This document shows positions 50,461 to 59,515 of a DNA stretch of 64,000 nucleotides, in pieces. Both the position numbers and the translations under genes were made by a program. The notes under the pieces are model-generated. The model worked only from the letters and a program-made list of their open reading frames with translations. It was not told the DNA's origin and did not search any database. Source of the stretch: Clostridium mobile (lineage in GTDB: Bacteria > Bacillota > Clostridia > Clostridiales > Clostridiaceae). The DNA is taken from the NCBI RefSeq assembly GCF_018918285.1, contig NZ_JAHLQF010000002.1:558001-622000 (forward strand). The letters are read 5' to 3'. Numbering within the stretch: the first letter of the stretch is position 1; each line of letters begins with the position of its first letter.

Positions 50461-50619
50461 AAGTATAAAGTTTGGTTAAAGAGGAATTAATTACATAGAA
50501 ATAAAAGCTTAGAAATTAAAGGAATAAAAACATTAGTATAGAAATAAATATTAAAGTGGTAGTGAATGTTATTGGTAATAAATACTATTACTATAAAATA
50601 ATACAAGAAGGAGGGCATC

Positions 50620-51291
50620 ATGAGTATTTTAACAAGATTTAAAGAGATTATGTTAAGTAATATTAATGCATTATTAGACAAAGCTGAGGACCCAGAGAAG
50701 ATGATTGATCAATGCTTGAGAAATCTTAATAGCGACCTAGGTAAAGTAAAATCTGAAACTGCTTCTGTTATGGCAGAAGAGCAAAGAGTAAAAAGAGAAT
50801 TAGATGAATGTACATCAGAGATTGATAAAATGCAGAGATATGCAATAAAAGCATTAGAAGCTGGAAATGAAGATGATGCTAGAAAGTTTTTAGAGAGAAA
50901 ATCTGAATTAGCAAAGAAAGAAGTTGAATTAAAGGAAGCATATGGGGTAGCTTCTTCCAATGCTGCTCAAATGAAACAAATGCATGATAAACTTGTTAAT
51001 GACATTGGTGAGCTAGAAGGGCGTAGAGCTATGCTTAAAGGGAAAATGGCAGTAGCAAAAACCCAAGAAAGAATTAACAAAATTGGTTTATCGGTGAACA
51101 GTGCCAATAAATCTATATCCGCATTTGATAGAATGGAAGAAAAGGTGAATAAAGCTTTTGATGAAGCAAATGCAATGGCAGAACTTAACGCAGGACCTAA
51201 AGATGATATAGAAGATTTAACTGCTAAATATGATAGTAATACAAATATAGATGACGAATTAGCTGCTCTCAAGGCAAAATTAAACAAATAA
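50620..51291 (+). CDS. pspA: PspA/IM30 (ESCRT-III-like) membrane-protection protein, YdjF-type
   Basis: This is 223 residues, almost entirely helical. The N-terminal helix MSILTRFKEIMLSNINALLDKAEDPEKMIDQCL is the PspA_IM30 signature, and coiled coils run to about 185 (EEQRVKRELDECTSEIDKMQ...). PspA forms rods on stressed membranes. The three downstream genes match ydjG-ydjH-ydjI in order, so this corresponds to B. subtilis ydjF. AGAAGGAGGGCATC precedes ATG 50620. A hairpin at 51311 separates it from the next gene. Confidence 0.9.
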   Translation: MSILTRFKEIMLSNINALLDKAEDPEKMIDQCLRNLNSDLGKVKSETASVMAEEQRVKRELDECTSEIDKMQRYAIKALEAGNEDDARKFLERKSELAKKEVELKEAYGVASSNAAQMKQMHDKLVNDIGELEGRRAMLKGKMAVAKTQERINKIGLSVNSANKSISAFDRMEEKVNKAFDEANAMAELNAGPKDDIEDLTAKYDSNTNIDDELAALKAKLNK

Positions 51292-51310
51292 GTAATGATG
51301 CCTTATATAT

Positions 51311-51342
51311 AAAAGCTGTAGCTTTAGCTACAGCTTTTATAA
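51311..51342 (+). terminator. Intercistronic hairpin between pspA and ydjG-like gene
   Basis: A perfect 12-bp stem (AAAAGCTGTAGC, 51311-51322, with 51327-51338) followed by ATAATA. It probably causes partial termination, giving more PspA than downstream proteins. Confidence 0.65.
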
Positions 51343-51382
51343 TAAAATATATTCTTAATTAATAGTCAGAGGTGAATAAATC

Positions 51383-52405
51383 ATGGTAATACATTATAAA
51401 TGTCCTAGCTGCGGTGGTGATATGGTCTTTGATAGCCAATCAGGAAAATTATCTTGCCATAGTTGTGGAAGAAAAGATAATATAGAAAATTTTTCTGAAG
51501 AGTTTATTACCACTACTTTTTCAGAGGATGAAGCAAAAGAATACCATTGTAAAAATTGTGGAGCAATACTTATGACAGATGCAGATACTACAGCAACTAC
51601 CTGTAGTTTTTGTGGTGCAGGGATTGTCCTTGGAGATAGGTTATCTGGAACAATGACCCCAGCAAAGATCATTCCTTTCACCATTAGCAAAGAGGAGGCT
51701 ATGAAAGCATTTACCTCTTGGTGTAAGAATGGGCGTCTCACTCCAAAGGGGTTTATGACAGCTGATAGGGTAAAGAACATAACAGGGATGTACGTTCCAT
51801 TTTGGTTATACGATTTAAATAGTAAAGTGAAGGTGAACGCTCATTGCACTAAAGTTTCAAAATATACTAGAGGTGATTATATATATACAGAAACGCAACA
51901 TTACGATGTATACCGAGATATCAACATTGATTATATAAAGGTACCCGTTGATGCTTCTCAAAAAATGAATGATGAAATTATGGACAAATTAGAACCATAC
52001 AATAATCTAAAAGATTTCAAAACCCCTTATCTTGCGGGATATATTGCAGAAAAATACAATTTTGATGATAAGGATTTACTCCCAAGGGCTAAATCAAAAA
52101 TAGGAAAATATATAGAGTCCTATATAAGTTCAACCATCACTGGGTATTCTTCAGTTGACTATAGAAGCAAACAAATTGATACTAGGCCAAGGCAGGCTTA
52201 TTACACCCTCCTTCCTGTGTGGATGGTTTGTTATGATTATAATAAATCTGAACATACCTTTGCCATGAATGGACAAACAGGTAAGGTTGTGGGCAAACCT
52301 CCTATTAGTTTTGAGAAAGTTGCAATGTGGTTTGGGGGAATTGCAGGCGCTACATTCATAATACTAAAATTAATATCAGTGATTATGGGAGGTGGCCTTT
52401 GGTGA
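51383..52405 (+). CDS. ydjG: YdjG-like zinc-ribbon membrane protein
   Basis: This is 340 residues. Two N-terminal zinc ribbons (YKCPSCGGDMVF ... LSCHSCGRKD and YHCKNCGAILMT ... TCSFCGAGIV) lie at about 5-80. A central beta-rich region (about 95-300) and one C-terminal membrane helix (WFGGIAGATFIILKLISVI) complete it. In B. subtilis, YdjG, YdjH and YdjI form a complex that recruits PspA to the membrane; family knowledge, not shown here. The next gene starts at GTG 52402, overlapping this stop. Confidence 0.85.
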   Translation: MVIHYKCPSCGGDMVFDSQSGKLSCHSCGRKDNIENFSEEFITTTFSEDEAKEYHCKNCGAILMTDADTTATTCSFCGAGIVLGDRLSGTMTPAKIIPFTISKEEAMKAFTSWCKNGRLTPKGFMTADRVKNITGMYVPFWLYDLNSKVKVNAHCTKVSKYTRGDYIYTETQHYDVYRDINIDYIKVPVDASQKMNDEIMDKLEPYNNLKDFKTPYLAGYIAEKYNFDDKDLLPRAKSKIGKYIESYISSTITGYSSVDYRSKQIDTRPRQAYYTLLPVWMVCYDYNKSEHTFAMNGQTGKVVGKPPISFEKVAMWFGGIAGATFIILKLISVIMGGGLW

Positions 52406-53211
52406 AAAATAAAACATATTTAAAAGGAATTTTATTTTTAATTATGCTACTCATTTTTCTGCCGCTTGTATCAAATGTAGCAATAGCTGCTTCCGATACA
52501 AAACAAAGGATTTATGACTTTGCAGGCCTTTTAACTCCAGAAGAAATAGAGGAGCTTGAAGTTACAGCTAGTAAATACAGCTCTAAAAGGAAAACAGACA
52601 TGGTTATACTAACCTCCAATAATATGGAAGGTAAAGATGTAGTAAAATACATGCAAGACTTTTATGATGAAAAAGCCTTAGGGTATGACAAACCCCATGG
52701 TAATTGTGCTATATTAACAATTGATATGGAAAATAGGGAAGTGTACTTAGCAGGTTTTTATAGAGGAAAGGAATACCTAGATGATAGTAGACTTGATCTT
52801 ATAAGAAGTAAAATTACACCTGATTTATCAAAGGGAGATTATTATAAGGCTTTTCATAATTTTATTAAAACTTCCTATAAGTATATGGGAATTAGGCCAG
52901 GAGTGAATCCGGATAATATATTATTTGATTTAGGATTTCAGATCATTGCCTCCCTTGCAACAGCTGGGATTATTGTCGGCTTTATGGTCCATAATTCAGG
53001 GGGTAAGATAACCGTTAATGAAGGTACTTATCGAGATCATGGTAATTCAAGAATAATTCAAAGAAGAGACGATTATATAAGAACAACAGTTACAAAAGTT
53101 CAAAAACCATCTCAAAATAATTCTAGTGGAAGCAGTTTTGGAGGAGGCGGTGGCGGTGGTGGAGTCACATCAGGTGGCCACTCACACAGCGGCAGTAGAG
53201 GTAGCTTTTAG
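52402..53211 (+). CDS. ydjH: YdjH-like TPM-domain membrane protein
   Basis: The start is GTG 52402 (VKNKTYLKGILFLIMLLIFL) with GGGAGGTGG upstream; an earlier frame from 52327 lies inside ydjG. The product is 269 residues. A signal peptide/anchor (about 8-30) is followed by a TPM domain (about 35-165; IYDFAGLLTPEEIEELEVTA, KRKTDMVILTSNNMEG). A membrane helix lies near 185-205. The C-terminus is Gly-rich (SSFGGGGGGGGVTSG) and ends HSHSGSRGSF. TPM domains are acid-phosphatase-like or chaperone-like folds. The order pspA-ydjG-ydjH-ydjI supports its role in the PspA membrane-stress module. Confidence 0.87.
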   Translation: MKNKTYLKGILFLIMLLIFLPLVSNVAIAASDTKQRIYDFAGLLTPEEIEELEVTASKYSSKRKTDMVILTSNNMEGKDVVKYMQDFYDEKALGYDKPHGNCAILTIDMENREVYLAGFYRGKEYLDDSRLDLIRSKITPDLSKGDYYKAFHNFIKTSYKYMGIRPGVNPDNILFDLGFQIIASLATAGIIVGFMVHNSGGKITVNEGTYRDHGNSRIIQRRDDYIRTTVTKVQKPSQNNSSGSSFGGGGGGGGVTSGGHSHSGSRGSF

Positions 53212-53270
53212 AGTTCTTAATGATAATAAGATAATGGGATAATAGGATGAAATGAAAGGAATGATAATAT

Positions 53271-54257
53271 ATGGCATTTTTTAAAAAACAATTTGCTAAC
53301 GTAGTTGAATGGGAAGAATTTAGAGATGATATGATTTTCTGGAAATGGAACAATAGTGAGATTAAAAAAGGAAGTAAACTGATTATCCGACCTGGTCAAG
53401 ATGCTATATTTTTAAATAATGGTAAAATAGAAGGTATATTTAAAGACGAGGGAGATTATGACATAGAATCTGAGATTATACCTTTCTTATCCACATTAAA
53501 AGGTTTTAAATTTGGCTTTAACAGCGGAATGAGGGCGGAAGTATTATTTGTTAACACAAAGGAATTTACAGTAAAGTGGGGTACGAAAAATGCTATTAAT
53601 ATTCCAACCCCTCAACTTCCTGGTGGCATGCCTATCCGCGCCAATGGTACATTTAATTTTAAAGTCAACGATTATATTGCTTTGATTGACAAAATTGCAG
53701 GGGTAAAAAATAGCTATCTTGTGGAGGAAGTTAAGTTAAGGATTACTTCTATTCTTAATCAACTTTTAATGAAATGGATATCTAAAGAAGGGAAGGATAT
53801 GTTTAATCTTCAAGGGAATGCATTTGATATCTCAAAAGGAATTAGGGAAGATCTTGACATGGAGATTATGAGTAGCGGAATAACAATCACAGGCTTTAAC
53901 ATTATGAGCTTTAGTTATCCAGAAGAGATTCAAGATATGATTAATAAGAATGCTTCTCACAGTATGATTGGTGATTTGAATAAATATCAGCAAGTATCCA
54001 TGACTGATGCCATGTCCTCTGGTAATGTTAAGGGTGGAGGCGTTGCTTCTGATATGGCTAGTATGATGATGGGAATGAATATGGCAAATCAGATGATGGA
54101 AAATATGAAGCAAAATCAAAGCACACCAACGCAAAATAATAATAATAATAATAATACTGCTGTTGAGAAGAATGCAAAGCCTAATTTCTGCCCTAATTGT
54201 GGTCAAAAAACTGGAGGGGCAAACTTCTGTGCTAATTGTGGACAAAAGCTAGGATAA
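53271..54257 (+). CDS. ydjI: YdjI-like SPFH-domain protein with C-terminal zinc ribbon
   Basis: This is 328 residues. The SPFH (stomatin/flotillin-like, virion-core) domain spans about 25-225, with KGSKLIIRPGQDAIFLNNGK and VKWGTKNAINIPTP as typical strands. A Met/Asn/Gln-rich linker (MASMMMGMNMANQMMENMKQ) precedes a double zinc-ribbon motif (NFCPNCGQKTGGANFCANCG). No membrane helix is present. This matches YdjI, the partner of YdjG/YdjH that positions PspA. AATGAAAGGAATGATAATAT precedes ATG. Last gene of the operon. Confidence 0.9.
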   Translation: MAFFKKQFANVVEWEEFRDDMIFWKWNNSEIKKGSKLIIRPGQDAIFLNNGKIEGIFKDEGDYDIESEIIPFLSTLKGFKFGFNSGMRAEVLFVNTKEFTVKWGTKNAINIPTPQLPGGMPIRANGTFNFKVNDYIALIDKIAGVKNSYLVEEVKLRITSILNQLLMKWISKEGKDMFNLQGNAFDISKGIREDLDMEIMSSGITITGFNIMSFSYPEEIQDMINKNASHSMIGDLNKYQQVSMTDAMSSGNVKGGGVASDMASMMMGMNMANQMMENMKQNQSTPTQNNNNNNNTAVEKNAKPNFCPNCGQKTGGANFCANCGQKLG

Positions 54258-54290
54258 GGGAGCAGTATAAGGAGTATTTGCAGGAGTTTA

Positions 54291-54320
54291 AAGGCTCTCA
54301 CTATTGTGAGGGTCTTTTCT
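54291..54320 (+). terminator. Intrinsic terminator of the pspA-ydjGHI operon
   Basis: AAGGCTCTCA (54291-54300) pairs with TGAGGGTCTT (54306-54315) through two wobbles; TTCTT follows. Confidence 0.6.
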
Positions 54321-54475
54321 TGAATTATGAACAAGATTAATACAGAATCATAAATGAAATTGATAGACTCCTTTGATACATTATATAATAATGGTGTGTC
54401 AAAAATTAGTGTGTTCAGAAGTAAGAAATTTAATTTCTATATTGAATGCATAGATGGATTTAAGGAGAATGAGAT

Positions 54476-55075
54476 ATGAGGATGGATATGAGAAACTTTT
54501 TAGAGCTAAAAGGAAATTTGATTTATCTAAAAAAATTAGACAAAGAATATCTTGAACAATATTGGGAAAATCTAAGCAATTGCAGCATAGAAGCAACAGT
54601 ATTTACAGGCACCCAACAAGTATTTAGTAAATCAGATATTGAAAGATACCTAGAAGATATATCTGAAGATAGAAGCAGAATTGATTTTTTAATATTCTCA
54701 AAAGAATCTAATGAAATAGTAGGCGAGGTTGTTATTAATGATATATTCAGGAATAACAGAGGTGCCAATATACGAATTATAATAAATAGAAAAGAAGATT
54801 TCAGTAAAGGTTACGGCAGCGAAGCAATGATTTTGGCATTGAATTATGGATTTGGAATGCTTAACTTACATAGAATTGAGTTAGAGGTATTTCCTTTTAA
54901 TCAAAGAGCAATTCATGTCTATGAAAAAATAGGTTTTATAAGAGAAGGAATTCGAAGAGATGGATGTTTTTTTAATAATAAATACTATGATATGATTATC
55001 ATGAGTATCTTAGAAGAAGAATTTAGAGAAAAATATAATTATAACAAAGATTTATTAAAGGAATTTAATAATTAA
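54476..55075 (+). CDS. RimJ/RimL-type GNAT acetyltransferase
   Basis: This is 199 residues. Acetyl-CoA loop region KEDFSKGYGSEAMILALNYG (about 100-119) followed by NLHRIELEVFPFNQRAIHVYEKIGFIREG is diagnostic of RimJ/RimL/SpeG-like GNATs. The acceptor (protein N-terminus, polyamine or antibiotic) is unknown. TAAGGAGAATGAG precedes ATG 54476, and no regulator is adjacent. A bidirectional terminator separates it from the convergent permease. Confidence 0.87.
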   Translation: MRMDMRNFLELKGNLIYLKKLDKEYLEQYWENLSNCSIEATVFTGTQQVFSKSDIERYLEDISEDRSRIDFLIFSKESNEIVGEVVINDIFRNNRGANIRIIINRKEDFSKGYGSEAMILALNYGFGMLNLHRIELEVFPFNQRAIHVYEKIGFIREGIRRDGCFFNNKYYDMIIMSILEEEFREKYNYNKDLLKEFNN

Positions 55076-55107
55076 GTAGGTTTATTATTTAAATATGTAA
55101 GTATATA

Positions 55108-55141
55108 AAAAAACAGAAGACTTTTTAGTCTTCTGTTTTTT
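55108..55141. terminator. Bidirectional terminator between convergent genes
   Basis: A perfect 15-bp stem (AAAAAACAGAAGACT, 55108-55122, with 55127-55141) with TTTT loop. Its right arm contains the stop region of the minus-strand permease. Confidence 0.85.
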
Positions 55142-56288
55142 CAATAACTTTATTTTTTAAGCGAGTGTTCACTGATTCTCTGAGCAAAGTATATAAGACA
55201 GATGCGATAGGAATGAAGGTTAGCATACCTAAAACTCCCATCATGCTACCTCCAATGGTTACCGCTGTAAATACCCATATAGCCGGTAATCCCACTGATG
55301 CACCAACAACTTTTGGATAAATAATATTGCCTTCAATTTGCTGTATGATTAAGAAAAATATGATAAACCAGAAGGCCTGTGTAGGATTGGAAACTAAAAT
55401 TAAGAAAGCTCCTACTACACATCCGATAAAGGCACCAAATATAGGAATAAGAGCGGTAAAGGCAATAAGCACAGAAACTATGGTGGCATAAGGGAAACGG
55501 AATATTGTCATACCAACCCAAAACATGCCGCCTAAAATAAGAGCTTCTATAAATTGGCCTGTAAAGAAATTAATAAAGGCATTGTTTGTAATAGAAGACA
55601 CTTTAATTATTCTGTGAGACAAACCCTCAGGCAAAAATGCCTTTAACACTCGTTTTATCTGATTTATCAGGGTTTCTTTGTTCATAAGCATATAAAATGC
55701 AAAGACCAATCCTAAGAAAAACTGAAGTAAGCTTTTAAAAGTTATTCCAATTATGGACATAAAGGAATCAATAATGGAAAGACTTAGGTTTTGAGCTAGT
55801 GTTAACAAACGTCGATTTATATTTTCAAAACTTATTCCAAATTCTTCAGCCTGTTGTGCCAGAATAGGAATATTTAAATTTAAGCCTTCAGACCATATTT
55901 GTATTCTTTCGATAAATGATGGCATCATTTTATTAATTGAAGCTATAGTACGACCAATTTCAGGAATTACAATAAACATCACAAGGAGTATGACAGCTAT
56001 AAATGAAATAAGAGTTAAAATAATACTTATGGGACGAATAAGTTTAGCAGTTTTCTCGCTTGTCTTACCCTTTGTATTTGACAATTTATAAAGGCCTTTT
56101 TCTATGGAACGCATAGGAATATTAAGAGTATATCCTATACATAGTCCAAGAAAAATTGGAGAAATATAGGTAAATAGTGTTTGGAAAATTTTCATAACAA
56201 CAGGAAAATTGCTCACTGCCAAATAAAAAAGTACCACTGAGCAACCAATAAATATTATATGTCTGGCAGTTTTTTTATCAATGTACAA
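55125..56288 (-). CDS. AI-2E family (PerM/YdbO-like) membrane transporter
   Basis: This is 387 residues if it starts at TTG 56288 (6 bases after GAGGTGG); GTG 56303 is the alternative. It has about seven to eight hydrophobic segments: 20-65 paired, 75-105, 165-185 within an amphipathic region, 220-240, 250-275, 280-305 and 320-350. The conserved GLVFAFYMLMNKETL and PIFGAFIGCVVGAFLIL motifs mark the AI-2E/PerM family. Members export or exchange diverse substrates (AI-2, auxin-like compounds, Na+/H+); no specific substrate is inferred. Confidence 0.85.
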   Translation of the reverse strand: MYIDKKTARHIIFIGCSVVLFYLAVSNFPVVMKIFQTLFTYISPIFLGLCIGYTLNIPMRSIEKGLYKLSNTKGKTSEKTAKLIRPISIILTLISFIAVILLVMFIVIPEIGRTIASINKMMPSFIERIQIWSEGLNLNIPILAQQAEEFGISFENINRRLLTLAQNLSLSIIDSFMSIIGITFKSLLQFFLGLVFAFYMLMNKETLINQIKRVLKAFLPEGLSHRIIKVSSITNNAFINFFTGQFIEALILGGMFWVGMTIFRFPYATIVSVLIAFTALIPIFGAFIGCVVGAFLILVSNPTQAFWFIIFFLIIQQIEGNIIYPKVVGASVGLPAIWVFTAVTIGGSMMGVLGMLTFIPIASVLYTLLRESVNTRLKNKVIEKTED

Positions 56289-56346
56289 ATAGATCCACCT
56301 CACTGTTTTGTTTAATTAATATTGTTCTGTTTAATTAAGTAATTAA

Positions 56347-56385
56347 GTGAGAGCCTCTATTTATTTTGAACAGAGGCTCCTCACA
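56347..56385. terminator. Hairpin upstream of the AI-2E gene, in a gene-poor gap
   Basis: GTGAGAGCCTCT (56347-56358) pairs with AGAGGCTC-C-TCAC (56372-56384) with one bulge. The surrounding gap 56304-56604 contains no other gene. It may be part of the leader of the minus-strand permease. Confidence 0.45.
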
Positions 56386-56545
56386 GTATATATTAGATGA
56401 GTTTATTTTTTATTAAATTTCATCATTTTCTCCTAAAATAAACTTATAAGTCTAATTGTATATTACAGAAGAAAGCACATTAAAGTCAATAACCTATTTG
56501 TTAATTTTTGTTCATACATGAGGAAAAAAGACTTAATATAAAGAG

Positions 56546-56587
56546 TGCACCTAAAAATGTTAGATACATATAACATTTTTAGGTGCA
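56546..56587 (-). terminator. Intrinsic terminator of the second BceAB-type operon
   Basis: A perfect 17-bp stem (TGCACCTAAAAATGTTA, 56546-56562, with 56571-56587), 18 bp beyond the stop of the minus-strand permease. Confidence 0.75.
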
Positions 56588-56604
56588 TTTTAGCTAAAGG
56601 CTAT

Positions 56605-58509
56605 CTATTTCTTTATTATCATTGTTTTACTATAAGCCACAGTTCCTAAATAGAACATTCCATAGGCTAAGTAATACACAATAAGTGTAATTATAGTTGG
56701 AATAATTATTGAATCGCCCAGCAATGATTTTAATATTCTCATAGCAAATAAATTATGTGTAGTGCCTAATAATACTGGGAGTAAAAATATTATACTAGTT
56801 TGTTTTAATAGAATTTTCTTTATGTGGCTATTATTAGCGCCAATCTTTTTTAGGGCAACGTATCTTTCTTTGTTATCATAGATATTAGATATTTGTTTGA
56901 ACAATATTAAACTGCCCGTTGCAATTATAAATAATATTGATAACACAATTCCTATGAAGAAGAGCATTCCTAAAACCTTATATCCACTACTGTAGGTGTA
57001 TGCATAGGAAGAAAGTTTTACTTTATTAGCATCGGCTATTTTGCTTATGCTTTTACTTAGCTCAAAGGAATTCTTCCTATCTTTAACATCTATACATCTT
57101 AAGTTTTTTAGTCCTTCTATTTTACCTAAGGATGAATATACACTGTCTTTAACTACAACGATGGTTCCGCTAATTAACTCATTTGTTAACATTTCAGAAT
57201 AGGACTTTTTTATTTTAAATGTTCTTTCTCCTTCTGAAAAAATTAAAGGTTCATCTAGATTAGTTTCAAATAATGCTGTCATGGAGGAATCTTCAATTAA
57301 ATACACATCCTCTTCACTAGGAAGATTTTCATATTCTCTATTTTCATAGTCCATAAGTCTTTTATAGTTGCTTTCAGATAATACCTCAAAGTTCTGTTCG
57401 TCACGAGAGCTTTTACCTACACTTAAAAATGTATTAACATAAGATCCTTTTACTAGTTTGAATTCAATGTTATCATTAAATAAAATTTCTTCATTATAGT
57501 CTTTTAGAACATTATCTACTTCATTTTTTATAGTATCTGAACTTTGGACAATTATATTGCTAAACTTGTATTTTTCGCTCATAGTCTTTTGAAAGTCATA
57601 ATAGAAAGAAGAAGTTGTACCAAGGGCTGTAACACAAACGGCTATGAGTATAGTTACTGTGGTCAATATGTCCGCATTACTTTTAACCTTATAAGCTATT
57701 TCAGATAATGAAATCATATTGCTTCCTTTGAAGTAAAAGTTTTGGAATTTCTTTAAACCTTTTAATAACAAAGGTAAAGCTGATTTATAGAATAGTTTTG
57801 TACCTATTATAACTATCACTAATATAATAATTAAAAGGTCTAGTCTTCCAACGGTGGTTTTAGAGCTTAATGATATTCCATAACCTACAGTTATTAAAAG
57901 TATGCCAAGTATTCCTTTAACTACGGATATTTTAGCTAAACTATCAACTTCCTTTTCTTTTTTAAATAATCTAACTAGAGGAATTTTTTTAATTACCATA
58001 TAGTTTTCTATGGAGAGTATCACTGTTATGGCAAAGAAAACTAAAAATGTTTGTATAATAGCCTTAAGATTGAAATTTAAGTGGATTATTATATCTATTC
58101 CCATTAATCTAACTAAAAGCATCATAAGCAGTTTTGAAAATATAAATCCTAAAATTATGCCGCCTATTACACCAAGTAGTCCTAATATAAAGCCTTCATA
58201 TATGAAGATCAACCCTATTTTCTTTTTTGTTATTCCCAGTAAATTATATAACCCTATTTCTTGTCTTCTTTTTTCTCTAAAGAAGGTGTTAGCGTTGTAT
58301 ATGAATATGAAGGCAAAGAATACTACCACTATTGAAGATATTATTAACCCACTTGCTATTGAACCGGCAGCCTTTAAAATATCTTCATTATATCTAATGG
58401 AATTGAAGGTGAAAAATATAAAAGCACTAAATAGTATGGAGATAAAATATAATAAATAGTTTTTAAAGTTTCTTTTTATGTTATTATATGAAATTTTATA
58501 TATGCTCAT
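56605..58509 (-). CDS. BceB-type ABC transporter permease, second system
   Basis: This is 634 residues with BceB/FtsX topology: helix 1 (about 15-35), helices 2-4 (about 50-165), helices to about 300, an extracellular domain (about 305-510) and three C-terminal helices (about 525-630). The FtsX core motif RRQEIGLYNLLGITKKKIGLI (about 80) is intact. It is encoded 3 bp after its ATPase gene. The divergent pair 59516-61206 encodes a matching BceRS, so this is a self-contained peptide-antibiotic sensing and detoxification locus. Confidence 0.9.
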   Translation of the reverse strand: MSIYKISYNNIKRNFKNYLLYFISILFSAFIFFTFNSIRYNEDILKAAGSIASGLIISSIVVVFFAFIFIYNANTFFREKRRQEIGLYNLLGITKKKIGLIFIYEGFILGLLGVIGGIILGFIFSKLLMMLLVRLMGIDIIIHLNFNLKAIIQTFLVFFAITVILSIENYMVIKKIPLVRLFKKEKEVDSLAKISVVKGILGILLITVGYGISLSSKTTVGRLDLLIIILVIVIIGTKLFYKSALPLLLKGLKKFQNFYFKGSNMISLSEIAYKVKSNADILTTVTILIAVCVTALGTTSSFYYDFQKTMSEKYKFSNIIVQSSDTIKNEVDNVLKDYNEEILFNDNIEFKLVKGSYVNTFLSVGKSSRDEQNFEVLSESNYKRLMDYENREYENLPSEEDVYLIEDSSMTALFETNLDEPLIFSEGERTFKIKKSYSEMLTNELISGTIVVVKDSVYSSLGKIEGLKNLRCIDVKDRKNSFELSKSISKIADANKVKLSSYAYTYSSGYKVLGMLFFIGIVLSILFIIATGSLILFKQISNIYDNKERYVALKKIGANNSHIKKILLKQTSIIFLLPVLLGTTHNLFAMRILKSLLGDSIIIPTIITLIVYYLAYGMFYLGTVAYSKTMIIKK

Positions 58510-58512
58510 ATT

Positions 58513-59262
58513 TTATACACCTCCAACCAATGATAGTGTATCAAGAATTTTTTTGTGAAACTCTTCTCTACTTCCACCTTTTCTTAATTCTGAGAATATA
58601 ACTCCATCTTTAATAAATATAATTCTATTGCAGTAGCTTGCACTAAATGGATCGTGGGTAACCATCATTAAAGTTGCCTTCATTTCTTCGTTAACTTTCT
58701 TAAAGGTTTCTAAAAGTACCCTTGCAGCCTTTGAGTCTAGAGCCCCTGTAGGTTCATCTGCAAGAATTAATGAGGGGTTGGTTATCATGGCTCTACATAC
58801 AGCAGCTCTTTGCTTTTGCCCCCCTGAAACTTCATAAGGATATTTATCTAAAGTTTCATGAATCCCAAGTAAATTAGCTAATTTCTCAGCTTCATTATTC
58901 ATTGTTTTAGCTTTTGTATTACTTAAAGATAGGGGAAGAATTATGTTTTCTCTTATGGTTAAAGTATCTAAAAGATTACTATCTTGAAATACAAATCCTA
59001 AATGCTCTCTTCTAAAATCACACATTTTTTCATCGCTTAATTTATTAACCTCCTTGCCATCGATAAGCACTTTGCCTGAGCTTTGGCTATCTATGGTAGA
59101 TATTATATTTAAAAGGGTAGTCTTTCCTGAACCAGAGGCTCCCATTATTCCTACAAATTCTCCTTTATTCATGGTGAAACTTACACCTTTTAAAGCATCT
59201 ACTTTAGTATCACCTTTTCCATATGTCTTTTTTATATTTTCAACAACTAATGCGTTACTCAT
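58513..59262 (-). CDS. BceA-type ABC transporter ATPase, second system
   Basis: This is 249 residues. Walker A GASGSGKTT (about 39-47), signature VSGGQKQR (about 143), Walker B LILADEPTGALD (about 161). The end (FIKDGVIFSELRKGGSREEF then LSLVGG) is typical of Bce-type ATPases and parallels the 26663 protein. The start ATG 59262 has GAGGAGGTAGTTACAA upstream on the minus strand. The promoter region is shared with the divergent response regulator. Confidence 0.9.
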   Translation of the reverse strand: MSNALVVENIKKTYGKGDTKVDALKGVSFTMNKGEFVGIMGASGSGKTTLLNIISTIDSQSSGKVLIDGKEVNKLSDEKMCDFRREHLGFVFQDSNLLDTLTIRENIILPLSLSNTKAKTMNNEAEKLANLLGIHETLDKYPYEVSGGQKQRAAVCRAMITNPSLILADEPTGALDSKAARVLLETFKKVNEEMKATLMMVTHDPFSASYCNRIIFIKDGVIFSELRKGGSREEFHKKILDTLSLVGGV

Positions 59263-59363
59263 TTGTAACTACCTCCTCGTAAGTCTTATACCCTTATTAT
59301 AAGTTCCATATGTATTTAGTACCTTTCAATAGTATAACAATACTCCATAGAAATGTAACAAAA

Positions 59364-59425
59364 TTGTTATATTACTTGTTATAGTATTGCTTATTGTTAT
59401 ATTGCTTGAAGAGATTTGTTATAAT
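59364..59425 (+). promoter_or_regulatory. Direct repeats and extended -10 promoter between divergent bceAB and bceRS
   Basis: Two 15-bp repeats, TTGTTATATTACTTG (59364-59378) and TTGTTATATTGCTTG (59394-59408), differ at one base and start 30 bp apart, three helical turns. TGTTATAAT (59417-59425) is an extended -10 pointing to the response regulator. The repeats are candidate response-regulator sites. Confidence 0.5.
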
Positions 59426-59515
59426 CTAAGTATATTATTTTTGTAGATAGACGGCTATAAATGTTTATAGGTAATTTAAACTACATTACTACATGGAATT
59501 TTAAGAGGTGAAAAA

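Noticed and set aside
58010-58459. Plus-strand frame of about 150 codons inside the second bceB-like gene
   Set aside because: Antisense shadow of membrane-helix codons with no family match.
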